Positions 33,615 through 43,572 of a stretch of DNA of 64,000 nt are shown here, one piece after another (positions within the stretch are counted from its first letter, which is position 1; each line of letters begins with the position of its first letter). Source of the stretch: Fulvimarina uroteuthidis. Its GTDB lineage: Bacteria > Pseudomonadota > Alphaproteobacteria > Rhizobiales > Rhizobiaceae. Below the pieces are notes generated by a model. The model was not told the origin of the DNA, ran no database searches, and saw only the letters and a list, made by a program, of their open reading frames with translations. The stretch is taken from contig NZ_JAXLPB010000001.1 of the NCBI RefSeq assembly GCF_034321785.1, positions 1,016,145-1,080,144 on the forward strand, read 5' to 3'. Position numbers and translations under genes: made by a program.

Positions 33615-35060
33615 ATGCTCGTCCTCGATCACGATCGCGCCGGCGGCTATTGGGGTGCCGTCTACGTCTTCGCCGCCGTCAAGGGTCTCCAGGTCGTGAT
33701 CGACGGTCCGGTCGGCTGCGAGAACCTGCCCGTGACCTCGGTGCTCCATTACACCGACGCCCTCCCTCCCCACGAGCTTCCGATCGTCGTCACCGGCCTG
33801 TCCGAGGACAATCTCGGCCAGACGGGCACCGAAGGGGCGATGAAGCAGGCCCATTCGGTGCTCGACCCCAAGCAGCCGGCCGTGGTCGTCACCGGCTCCA
33901 TCGCCGAGATGATCGGCGGCGGCGTCACGCCCGAAGGCACCAATCTCAAGCGGTTCCTGCCGCGTACCATCGATGAGGACCAGTGGCAGGCCGCCGATCG
34001 CGCCCTGAACTGGCTGTACACGGAATACGGCCCGAAGAAGCGCAAGCCGGCGCCCAGGGCGGCCGACGCCAGACCCAAGGTCAATATCGTGGGCGCCGCC
34101 TACGGCATGTTCAACATGCCGTCCGACCTCGCCGAGATCCGCCGCCTGGTGGAAGGCATCGGCGCGGAGGTGAACCTTGTCTATCCGCTCGGAAGCCATC
34201 TTCGCGACACCGCAAGGCTCGACGATGCCGACGTCAACGTGTGCATGTACCGCGAGTTCGGCCGCATGCTCTGCGAGACGCTCGCAAAGCCCTATCTCCA
34301 GGCACCCGTCGGTCTCCACTCCACCACCGCATTCCTGCGCGCCCTCGGCGAATTGACCGGCCTCGATCCCGAGCCCTTCATCGAACGCGAGAAGCACACG
34401 ACGATCAAGCCGCTGTGGGACCTGTGGCGCTCGGTCACCCAGGATTTCTTCGGCACGGCGAGCTTCGGCGTCGTCGCCAACGAGACCTATGCCCGCGGGA
34501 TCCGTCTCTTCCTCGAGGACGAGATGGGCCTGCCCTGCAAGTTCGCGGTCTCGCGAAAGGCCGGCGGCAAGACCCTCAACGACGAGGTCCGCGCGAACAT
34601 CCGGACCCTCAAGCCGCTGATCATCTTCGGCAGCTTCAACGAGCGCATGTACCTTGCGGAATCCGGCGGACGCTCGACCTTCATTCCGGCGTCCTTTCCG
34701 GGCGCCGCGATAAGGCGCGCCACCGGCACCCCCTTCATGGGCTATGCCGGCGCGACCTACCTCGTCCAGGACGTGTGCAACGCCCTGTTCGACGCGCTGT
34801 TCTTCATCCTGCCGCTCGGCACGGAGATGGACGCGATCCCGCCAACGCCGGCCCGCGAGAAATCCAGCGTCGGCTGGTCGCGAGCCGCTTCCACGGCGCT
34901 CGAGCGCGCCATGGAGAACGAACCGATCCTGACGCGCATCTCGATCGCCAAACGCTGGCGGGACGAGGCCGAGCGGCGCGCGCTCGCCGAAGATGCGCTC
35001 GCCGTCGAGATCCGTCATCTCGACCCGTCGATCCGACACGAAGCGGAGGCGGCCCGATGA
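33615..35060 (+). CDS. bchZ: chlorophyllide reductase subunit BchZ
   Basis: A 481-residue NifK-like subunit. Conserved cluster region: VIDGPVGCENLPVTSVLHYTDALPPHELPI; later VTGSIAEMIGGGVTPEGTNLKRFLPRTID. The C-terminal domain contains the light-independent reductase-like tail (RISIAKRWRDEAERRA). It starts on the base after the bchY stop. pufQ follows after 50 bases on the same strand, so puf genes can be read from the bchC promoter. Confidence 0.96.
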   Translation: MLVLDHDRAGGYWGAVYVFAAVKGLQVVIDGPVGCENLPVTSVLHYTDALPPHELPIVVTGLSEDNLGQTGTEGAMKQAHSVLDPKQPAVVVTGSIAEMIGGGVTPEGTNLKRFLPRTIDEDQWQAADRALNWLYTEYGPKKRKPAPRAADARPKVNIVGAAYGMFNMPSDLAEIRRLVEGIGAEVNLVYPLGSHLRDTARLDDADVNVCMYREFGRMLCETLAKPYLQAPVGLHSTTAFLRALGELTGLDPEPFIEREKHTTIKPLWDLWRSVTQDFFGTASFGVVANETYARGIRLFLEDEMGLPCKFAVSRKAGGKTLNDEVRANIRTLKPLIIFGSFNERMYLAESGGRSTFIPASFPGAAIRRATGTPFMGYAGATYLVQDVCNALFDALFFILPLGTEMDAIPPTPAREKSSVGWSRAASTALERAMENEPILTRISIAKRWRDEAERRALAEDALAVEIRHLDPSIRHEAEAAR

Positions 35061-35110
35061 CGCGCCGATGCCTTTCTTCACCCCGTTCCAACATCCAAGG
35101 AGGAAATCCG

Positions 35111-35338
35111 ATGAGCCTCGTGACCCGTCATGCGCCCTCGCTCTTTTCGTCAGAGCGTCGCGAGTACCGGCTGACCTACGCACTCAGCTTCCCGCTCTTC
35201 TTCGCGGTGGCTTTGATGTCGCGTTTCCTTCCGGCCTCCATGAGGCCGCTTCCATTCGAGCGTGGCCGCTTCTTCGCGGTCATGGCCGATGCGCGCCAGA
35301 CCGCGCATTCGGTCCTGCCCTACGCATTCATGCGCTGA
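35111..35338 (+). CDS. pufQ: PufQ, small membrane protein of the puf operon
   Basis: A 75-residue protein with one hydrophobic segment (YRLTYALSFPLFFAVALMSRFL) after a short basic N terminus. It has an excellent AAGGAGG site 7 bases before the ATG. Position between bchZ and pufB, size and the EYRL...F pattern match PufQ, proposed to assist bacteriochlorophyll traffic during antenna and reaction-centre formation. Sequence conservation of this family is low, so the call rests partly on position. Confidence 0.75.
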   Translation: MSLVTRHAPSLFSSERREYRLTYALSFPLFFAVALMSRFLPASMRPLPFERGRFFAVMADARQTAHSVLPYAFMR

Positions 35339-35419
35339 CGCTCGTCCATCCCTTCGATCGCGCGCGGCCGGTCGGGCCGCCCGCGAAGAGAAGACACATC
35401 GAACAACGGAGAGAAAGGC

Positions 35420-35644
35420 ATGTCCAATACAACGCCTACCGGGTCGGACGCGGGAACGCTCACCGGCCTGACCGAGAGGGAAGCGAATGAATTCAATTCG
35501 CTCTTCATGAAATCCTTCGCCGGTTTCACCGCCGTCGCGGTTCTCGCACACATCCTCGTCTGGATGTGGCGCCCGTGGCTCCAGACACCCGAAGTTGCGG
35601 CCGGCCTCGATCTGGCTCAGCCGCTTCTGTCGATGCTCAGCTAA
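35420..35644 (+). CDS. pufB: LH1 antenna beta polypeptide PufB
   Basis: A 74-residue LH1 beta chain. The soluble N terminus ends in LTEREANEFNSLFMKSF; the membrane helix GFTAVAVLAHILVWMWRPWL contains the bacteriochlorophyll-ligating His in AHILVWMWRPW. A C-terminal extension of about 15 residues follows. The ATG has a GGAGAGAAAGG site. It is followed after 14 bases by pufA. Confidence 0.96.
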   Translation: MSNTTPTGSDAGTLTGLTEREANEFNSLFMKSFAGFTAVAVLAHILVWMWRPWLQTPEVAAGLDLAQPLLSMLS

Positions 35645-35658
35645 GAAAGGCGAATTCA

Positions 35659-35847
35659 ATGGCACAAGCTTGGTTGCTTTTCGATCCGCGTCGCGTGCTC
35701 ATCGGCCTCTTCACCTTCCTTCTGGTGTTGGCGCTCCTGATCCACTTCGTCCTCCTGTCCACGGCCCGTTTCAACTGGCTGGCGAACCCCGCGGTTGAGG
35801 GCGTGCGACAGTCCAGCGCGCTGGTGATCGACCACCGGATCGTCTGA
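35659..35847 (+). CDS. pufA: LH1 antenna alpha polypeptide PufA
   Basis: A 62-residue LH1 alpha chain: N-terminal AWLLFDPRRVLIGLFTFLLVLALLIHFVLLSTARFNWL, cited in part, with the single His (LIHFVLL) ligating bacteriochlorophyll and the Trp of FNWL downstream that commonly bonds to the pigment acetyl group. The ATG at 35659 has AAGAAAGG upstream. The gene is followed by a hairpin before pufL. Confidence 0.96.
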   Translation: MAQAWLLFDPRRVLIGLFTFLLVLALLIHFVLLSTARFNWLANPAVEGVRQSSALVIDHRIV

Positions 35848-35867
35848 GGACGGTCCGCCCGACGTGA

Positions 35868-35896
35868 CCGGGGGCGTCGATCATCGTCGGCCCCGG
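35868..35896 (+). promoter_or_regulatory. pufA-pufL intercistronic hairpin
   Basis: The arms ccggggg... at 35868-35881 and its near complement at 35883-35896 pair at 12 of 14 positions, giving a stable stem 20 bases after the pufA stop. No T run follows. In Rhodobacter a hairpin at this place stabilises the pufBA part of the message and sets the excess of LH1 over reaction-centre protein; the same is inferred here. Confidence 0.65.
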
Positions 35897-35945
35897 GTTT
35901 CGACCCCAACCACCCGCATGTCACCGCTCTAGGGAGGCAGACGCC

Positions 35946-36785
35946 ATGGCGATGCTGTCATTTGAAAAGAAATACAGGGTCCGTGGCGGTACGCTCGTCG
36001 GCGGCGACCTCTTCGACTTCTGGGTCGGCGCATTTTATGTCGGGTTCTTCGGGGTCACCGCGATCTTCTTCGCGCTCCTCGGCTCCCTTCTGATTTTCTA
36101 CGATATCAGCCAGGGCACCGAAACGAACGTGTTCGCGTTCTCGGTCAACCCGCCCTCGATCGAGTACGGCCTGGGTCTTGCGCCGCTCGACGAAGGCGGC
36201 ATCTGGCAGATCGTCACGATCTGCGCGCTCGGCGCGTTCGGATCCTGGATTCTTCGCGAGATCGAGATCTGCCGCAAGCTGGGCATCGGCTGGCACATTC
36301 CGATCGCCTACGCCACGGCCGTGTTCGCCTACGTCTCGCTCGTCGTCATCCGCCCGCTGCTGCTGGGCGCCTGGGGCCACGGATTTCCCTACGGGATCAT
36401 GAGCCACCTCGACTGGGTGTCGAATGTCGGCTACCAGTTCCTGCACTTCCACTACAATCCGGCACACATGCTGGCGGTGACGTTCTTCTTCACCACGACG
36501 ATGTTCCTCGGCCTTCACGCCGGCGTCATCCTCGGAGCCGTCAACCCGCCCAAGGGCGAGCCGGTCAAGTACGGCGAAACCGAAAACGCCTATTTCCGCG
36601 ATTACATCGCCTATTCGGTCGGGCCCTACGGCATCCACCGCCTGGGCCTGTTCTTCGCGCTGAACGCCGGATTCTGGAGCGCGGTCTGCATCATCATCTC
36701 CGGACCGTTCTGGGATCGCGGATGGCCGTACTTCTATGATTTCTTCCTCCAGACACCGGCCGCTATCGGCAATATCTCTTACTGA
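35946..36785 (+). CDS. pufL: photosynthetic reaction centre L subunit PufL
   Basis: A 279-residue, five-helix protein with strong L-subunit identity: MLSFEKKYRVRGGTLVGGDLFDFWVGAFYVGFFG at the start and the pigment-binding stretch SHLDWVSNVGYQFLHFHYNPAHMLAV, which includes the special-pair and accessory His ligands. Later GLHAGVILG and the iron/quinone-side RDYIAYSVGPYGIHRLGLFFAL are intact. The ATG has GGGAGG 10 bases upstream. pufM follows 12 bases later. Confidence 0.98.
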   Translation: MAMLSFEKKYRVRGGTLVGGDLFDFWVGAFYVGFFGVTAIFFALLGSLLIFYDISQGTETNVFAFSVNPPSIEYGLGLAPLDEGGIWQIVTICALGAFGSWILREIEICRKLGIGWHIPIAYATAVFAYVSLVVIRPLLLGAWGHGFPYGIMSHLDWVSNVGYQFLHFHYNPAHMLAVTFFFTTTMFLGLHAGVILGAVNPPKGEPVKYGETENAYFRDYIAYSVGPYGIHRLGLFFALNAGFWSAVCIIISGPFWDRGWPYFYDFFLQTPAAIGNISY

Positions 36786-36797
36786 GGGGGCTCGGAC

Positions 36798-37787
36798 ATG
36801 GGTTACTATTCCTCGATTTACTTCCGCTCGCAGATCCGCGGTCCCTTCGATCCCGGCGTGCCGCTTCCCAAGCACGACCTGCCGCGCATCCAGGAAGCCA
36901 AGACGTTCAGCTACTGGCTCGGCACGATCGGCGATCCTCAGCTGGGCCCGCTCTATCTCGGATGGTCCGGCGTCCTGTCGCTGGCCTTCGGCTTCATCGC
37001 CATCGAGATCATCGGCCTCAACATGTGGGCCTCGGTCGACTGGGACCCTTACGCATTCGTGCGCAACATCGCCTTCCTGTCGCTCGATCCGCCGCCGGCC
37101 GAATACGGTCTCAACCCGTTCGTTCCGCTGGGTGACGGGGGCTGGTGGATTCTCGCCGGCTTCTTCCTGACGACATCGATCCTCCTGTGGTGGGTTCGAA
37201 GCTACAGCCGGGCCAGGGCGCTCGGGCTTGGAACGCACACCTCCTGGGCGTTCGCCTCGGCCATCTTCCTCTACCTGTCCCTCGGCCTGTTCCGGCCGAT
37301 CCTGATGGGGTCATGGTCCGAAGCCGTGCCGTTCGGCCTCATCACCCACCTCAACTGGACGGCGTCGGTCTCGGTGCTCTACGGCAACTGGTACTACAAC
37401 CCGTTCCACATGCTTTCGATCGTCTTCCTGTACGGCTCCACCATGCTGTTCGCGATGCACGGTGCGACCATTCTGGCGGTCTCCCGTTTCGGCGGCGAGC
37501 GGGAAGCGGAGGAAATCGTCGATCGCGGAACGGCGGCGGAACGGGCCGGTCTGTTCTGGCGCTGGACGATGGGGTTCAACGCCTCCTACGAATCGATCCA
37601 CCGCTGGGCCTGGTGGTTCGCGGTTCTGACGACCTTCACCGGCGCCATCGGCGTCCTGCTGACGGGAACCGTCGTCGACAACTGGTACCTTTGGGGTGTC
37701 AAGCACGGGATCGCGCCCAGCTATCCGTCGGTCTACCCCGACTTCCCAATTCCTAACGACGCCATGCGGGGAGCTGTCGGACAATGA
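36798..37787 (+). CDS. pufM: photosynthetic reaction centre M subunit PufM
   Basis: A 329-residue, five-helix protein. Conserved parts: YYSSIYFRSQIRGPFDPGVPLP at the N terminus, LNWTASVSVLYGNWYYNPFHMLSIVFLYGS with special-pair His, AMHGATILAVSRFGGERE, and FWRWTMGFNASYESIHRWAWWFA with iron ligands. The extended N and C termini match species that have the PufC cytochrome. The stop overlaps the pufC ATG (ATGA). Confidence 0.98.
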   Translation: MGYYSSIYFRSQIRGPFDPGVPLPKHDLPRIQEAKTFSYWLGTIGDPQLGPLYLGWSGVLSLAFGFIAIEIIGLNMWASVDWDPYAFVRNIAFLSLDPPPAEYGLNPFVPLGDGGWWILAGFFLTTSILLWWVRSYSRARALGLGTHTSWAFASAIFLYLSLGLFRPILMGSWSEAVPFGLITHLNWTASVSVLYGNWYYNPFHMLSIVFLYGSTMLFAMHGATILAVSRFGGEREAEEIVDRGTAAERAGLFWRWTMGFNASYESIHRWAWWFAVLTTFTGAIGVLLTGTVVDNWYLWGVKHGIAPSYPSVYPDFPIPNDAMRGAVGQ

Positions 37788-39523
37788 TCGAGAAACGTGA
37801 AAAGCGAAAAGCCCCGAAATATCGGGTCGCGCCCATCATCTTCGGAGTGTTCGCACTCGCCACGGTCGTCGTCCTCCTTGCCGTCCCGCCCTGGGTCCTG
37901 CCGCCGATCAATTCGATCGAGACGGGACCTGCGGCGATCGAGATGGTCCAGTTCACGGATGGCGACCGCACGCAGACCTATATCCTCCCCGAGCCGCTGC
38001 CGGCAGCCGAGCCCTACGAGGGCGAGCTGAAGGCAAGCGAGGTCTACGAGAACGTCGAGGTTCTCGGCGAGCTCTCCGAAGGCGAATTCACCCGGCTGAT
38101 GCTCGCCATCACCGAATGGGTCTCGCCGGAGCAGGGATGCGAATACTGCCACAATATCGAGGAGGGCTTCGCCTCCGACAGCCTCTACACCAAGGTGGTG
38201 GCGCGCAAGATGCTGGAAATGACGCGGCACATGAACACCAACTGGCCCGAGCATGTCGCTCCGGCCGGCGTCACCTGCTACACCTGCCATCGCGGCGAGA
38301 ACGTGCCGGCCCAAAGCTGGTACGACCAGAACGAGCCGGACGGCAGCCAGTTCCTCGGCAAGCCCCGGCCCTGGTATCTCGAAGCGAAATCGATCCGACA
38401 GTTCTTCCCGTCGGTGCCATATGCGAGATATCTGCAGGGCGATCCCGCAAGCGCCCAGATCCAGTCCAGGGATCCGCTCGTCAATGCCAGCGGAGAGGCG
38501 GAAGTCGCCCTCGAACAGACGGCGGAAAACCTCTATCTGTTCATGATGCAGCAATCGAACGCGCTCGGCGTCAACTGCACCTACTGCCACAACTCGCGCG
38601 CCTTCTTCGACTGGTCGCAGTCCACGCCGTTCCGCTGGATCGGCTACTGGGGCATCCGCATGGTGCGGGATATCAACATCAACTACATCACCACGCTGCA
38701 GGAGGTGTTCCCCGCCGAACGCCTCGGACCGTTGGGCGATCCCGCCAAGGTCCACTGCGGCACCTGCCATCGCGGCGAGCCCCAGCCCCTCAACGGCTAC
38801 GAGCTGATGCATTCCTACGTGGCGGGCCTGAGCGAGAACGGCGAAGTGCCCGATCCCGCACCCAAGGAAGCGGTTCTTCTCGGCACGGCGGTTCCCGTGG
38901 CCGAAACGGGTCCCGACACCGGCGCGCAGCCCGAGCCGCAGGCCGCTCCCGTCAGCGAAACGGCGATCGAACAGTCCGTCGTTCCGCAGGAGGATGGCGA
39001 TGTCGAGTACGAGTCGCAGACCGAGCCGGGCGGGCCCGTCACGGCCCCTGCCATCGAGGACGCCACCCGAGCCGTTCCCCCGGAAACCGAGGGTGAGGCA
39101 CAGGCGCCCGGCGGCATTCCGACCGGTGCCGACGCCCCCTCCGGAGCCCCGGCCGAACAGCTTGCTCCCGGAACGAGCGTCGACGAGGACGGCTCGACGA
39201 ACAACGCACCCTCGGCCGGCGATCCCGGCACGGGAACGGGAACGGGCGGCGAGACCGATAGCGGCGAGGACGCTCTGTCGAACGCCGGCAAGGCGGGCGC
39301 CGACGTCGGACAGCCGTCGCCGACCAACGAGGGTTCGACCGAATTCGGTGCCGACGAATCGACTACGACGGAAGGCACGGAAGGCACGGAAGGCACGGAA
39401 GGCACGGAAGGCACGGAAGGGGGAAGCGAGGCGCCTGCGCAAGCGGGCCAGACAGAACCGCCGGCCGCCGGACGCAATGCGGGCCGCCCCGCGGTGACGA
39501 TCGTTCCCCGGCCGTCGAACTGA
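37784..39523 (+). CDS. pufC: reaction-centre tetrahaem cytochrome PufC with long low-complexity tail
   Basis: The first 350 residues are a normal PufC: a short cytoplasmic lead, an N-terminal membrane segment (about 17-37, no lipobox seen), and four CxxCH haem sites: CEYCH at 119, CYTCH at 165, CTYCH at 265 and CGTCH at 325. PufC reduces the photo-oxidised special pair. Family members are about 350-360 residues, but this one has 579. The extra 225 or so residues are rich in Glu, Gly, Thr, Pro and Ala, have no cysteine or haem site, and include a perfect (EGT)n tandem repeat near residue 530. It probably is a flexible, acidic periplasmic tail. A terminator follows. Confidence 0.96.
   Translation: MIEKREKRKAPKYRVAPIIFGVFALATVVVLLAVPPWVLPPINSIETGPAAIEMVQFTDGDRTQTYILPEPLPAAEPYEGELKASEVYENVEVLGELSEGEFTRLMLAITEWVSPEQGCEYCHNIEEGFASDSLYTKVVARKMLEMTRHMNTNWPEHVAPAGVTCYTCHRGENVPAQSWYDQNEPDGSQFLGKPRPWYLEAKSIRQFFPSVPYARYLQGDPASAQIQSRDPLVNASGEAEVALEQTAENLYLFMMQQSNALGVNCTYCHNSRAFFDWSQSTPFRWIGYWGIRMVRDININYITTLQEVFPAERLGPLGDPAKVHCGTCHRGEPQPLNGYELMHSYVAGLSENGEVPDPAPKEAVLLGTAVPVAETGPDTGAQPEPQAAPVSETAIEQSVVPQEDGDVEYESQTEPGGPVTAPAIEDATRAVPPETEGEAQAPGGIPTGADAPSGAPAEQLAPGTSVDEDGSTNNAPSAGDPGTGTGTGGETDSGEDALSNAGKAGADVGQPSPTNEGSTEFGADESTTTEGTEGTEGTEGTEGTEGGSEAPAQAGQTEPPAAGRNAGRPAVTIVPRPSN
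39370..39420 (+). repeat. 9-base tandem repeat inside pufC (EGT codon repeat)
   Basis: Five exact copies of GGAAGGCAC run from 39370 to 39414, followed by a partial sixth. The unit is a multiple of three and encodes repeating Glu-Gly-Thr, so copy-number change would lengthen or shorten the PufC tail without breaking the frame. Exactness suggests recent expansion. Confidence 0.95.
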
Positions 39524-39568
39524 CCGGTCCGGATCGCCGCGGTCGCGTCCGGCCAGACCACTGAGAGT

Positions 39569-39600
39569 CCCCGTCGAGCCCGGCTCGGCGGGGCTTTTCG
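39569..39600 (+). terminator. intrinsic terminator of the puf operon
   Basis: Twelve-base arms (39569-39580 and 39582-39593) pair at 11 of 12 positions, followed by CTTTTCGTTT. It begins 46 bases after the pufC stop and closes the bchCXYZ-puf transcript. Confidence 0.85.
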
Positions 39601-39984
39601 TTTGGCGATTGGTTTTCCTGCCGCCTTGATCCGGCTCGAGACGATACGGCTTCACGAAGGTCCCGCCGCCCGGCGAGGATTTTGCGCCAGGGGCGCGTGA
39701 CCGGCCGGATCGCTTCGTTCGGCGGCACCATGCTTTTTCCCGCTGCGAAATAACTTGGCAATCCTGCCGTGCAAGACTGTCCGCGCGACCCGGGACGGAG
39801 CCCGGCTCGCCCCATGCAATGCGCAACAATGGCCGATCCCATCCGCAGACGAGCCGGGGCCTTCCAGAAGGACCGACGGAACCGATGTCCCCGGCCGGAA
39901 CTTTAAGCATCCCGCATCGGCCCGCCGCACCCTTCAGGGATCGCGTTTCGGGCCGGGTCCTGTTTTCGAAGGGTCATCCCCGCC
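39601..39984. other. intergenic region between puf terminator and ktrB, no gene seen
   Basis: About 380 bases without a convincing gene, RNA gene or repeat. Open frames here have no ribosome site and no recognisable protein similarity. No TGT-N12-ACA box was found, so ktrB is probably not part of the PpsR regulon. A promoter for ktrB must lie here, but none stands out. Confidence 0.5.
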
Positions 39985-41373
39985 GTGCGTCTTCCCATGA
40001 GTTTAGAGAATGCCGTCGCGGCCCTGCAGAAGGTGGCGACGGGCCACGACAGGACGGCGGACGTCGCGCGCCGGAGAGCCGGGCCGGCAAAGCTGCTTCT
40101 CCTCGGCTATCTGGCCTACACGATCATCGGCTGGATCCTGCTCTCGCTCCCCGCCGCCCACGAGGACGTCGCGGTGTCGGCCCTCGACAATCTCTTCATC
40201 GCCGTGTCGGCCGTCTCCACCACCGGGCTTGCCACAGTGGACACGGCGACGAGCTACACCTTCTTCGGAGAGCTCGTGGTTCTCCTGCTGATCCAGTTCG
40301 GCGGCCTCGGCTACATGACGCTCGGCTCCTTCACCTTCCTCGCCATCCAGGCCAAGCTGAACCGGACGCAGGAACAGACCGCGCGCACCGCGTTCGCGCT
40401 GCCGAAGGACGTTGCGCCGGCCTTCTTCATCCGCTCCGTCGTCGTCTTCACCCTTGCGACGGAAGCGATCGGCGCGGGCTTCCTCTATCTGATCTTCCGG
40501 GCGGACGGGCTCGAGGACGCGCTCTGGAGCGCGATCTTCCATTCCGTCTCGGCCTTCTGCACGGCGGGCTTCTCGCTCTATCCGGACAGCTTCGTCCGGT
40601 TCGCGGACGATGTGGCGGTCAACGTCACCATCGCGGTGCTGAGCATTCTCGGCTCGATGGGCTTCATCATCGTCGCCGACGCCTACCGGCGGATCGTCGG
40701 CCGCAAGAGCCACTTCGGCTTCACCAGCAAGGTCATCTTCCGGATGACCGCCCTCTTGATCGGTGGCGGCACGCTGCTGATCCTCGTCGCCGAACCCTCG
40801 ATCGGTGCCCTGCCGCCCTACGAGCGGCTGATGGCGGCCTTCTTCCAGGCCATGACCGCCTCGACGACCGTCGGCTTCAACACCCTCGCGATCGGCGGGA
40901 TCTCCGATGCCGTCCTCATCGTCATGCTTGTCCTGATGGTGATCGGCGCGTCCCCCTCCGGCACCGGAGGCGGCATGAAGACGACCTCGTTCGCAGCCCT
41001 CATCGCCCTCGTGCGATCGACCCTCAAGGGGCGCGACAGCATCCGCTTCTTCAAGCGCGAGGTGCACGACACCCAGCTCAATCTCGCCGCGACGACGCTC
41101 TGCACCTATCTCGGCGTCCTGTGCGTCGCGCTCTATCTCCTGTTCCTCACCGAAACCGGCATCGCCTTCGACGTCATGACCTTCGAGGCCGTCTCCGCAC
41201 TCGGCACGGTCGGGCTGTCCATGGGCGCGACGGGAGAGCTCTCGCCGCTCGGCAAGCTGATCATCATCGTCCTGATGCTGATCGGGCGGCTCGGCGTGTT
41301 CACCTTCGGCCTTGCCCTCGCGGTGCCCGACGAAACACGGGAGGAAGAAAGCGACGACGATCTGGCGCTTTGA
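39985..41373 (+). CDS. KtrB/TrkH-family potassium uptake membrane subunit
   Basis: About 462 residues with four M1-P-M2 repeats. The four selectivity-filter loops are visible: STTGLAT, SAFCTAGFS, STTVGFN and SALGTVGLS, each with the key glycine, typical of KtrB/TrkH/Ntp-J transporters. The GTGGGMKTTS loop and the positively charged segment before it match KtrB. A GTG at 39985 (GAAGGG 11 bases upstream) or the ATG at 39997 could start it. No KtrA/TrkA partner is in the window. It stands alone between the puf operon and the 3' end of the puh superoperon, an unusual place for a potassium transporter. Confidence 0.9.
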   Translation: MRLPMSLENAVAALQKVATGHDRTADVARRRAGPAKLLLLGYLAYTIIGWILLSLPAAHEDVAVSALDNLFIAVSAVSTTGLATVDTATSYTFFGELVVLLLIQFGGLGYMTLGSFTFLAIQAKLNRTQEQTARTAFALPKDVAPAFFIRSVVVFTLATEAIGAGFLYLIFRADGLEDALWSAIFHSVSAFCTAGFSLYPDSFVRFADDVAVNVTIAVLSILGSMGFIIVADAYRRIVGRKSHFGFTSKVIFRMTALLIGGGTLLILVAEPSIGALPPYERLMAAFFQAMTASTTVGFNTLAIGGISDAVLIVMLVLMVIGASPSGTGGGMKTTSFAALIALVRSTLKGRDSIRFFKREVHDTQLNLAATTLCTYLGVLCVALYLLFLTETGIAFDVMTFEAVSALGTVGLSMGATGELSPLGKLIIIVLMLIGRLGVFTFGLALAVPDETREEESDDDLAL

Positions 41374-41481
41374 GGCACCGGAACCCGGCGCCGGTCTCCG
41401 CCGGACGGCGCTGTCGCCAAAGACACGCCCCGGGCCGCTTTCGTCCCTGCAGGCGCCCGGGACAAGCCCCCCGCCGGACGC

Positions 41482-41510
41482 AAAAACGCCCGGACGTTTC
41501 CATCCGGGCG
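41482..41510 (-). terminator. intrinsic terminator of the bchF-puhE superoperon
   Basis: Perfect 8-base arms (41487-41494 and 41503-41510) with an 8-base loop; on the minus strand the stem is followed directly by TTTTTG. It lies 145 bases beyond the stop of the puhE-cobW gene and is the probable end of the minus-strand superoperon. Confidence 0.8.
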
Positions 41511-41654
41511 CTCTCGAACCTGTCGCGAAAACTTAAAGTATCAGGCGTGCCGAAGATCGGAATCGATCCCCCGCCCACCATGATGCGCGACATCACACAG
41601 GGAGCCAGCGCCTCGTTCAGCCGATCGCCCAGCCGTGCCCACGGCGCACGACAC

Positions 41655-43514
<1,860 letters not shown>

Positions 43515-43572
43515 CGCTGGAAGTCCTGTCGGGGTGGAGAATGTCGGGTCGGAAGGGGACGTCTCGCCCGGC

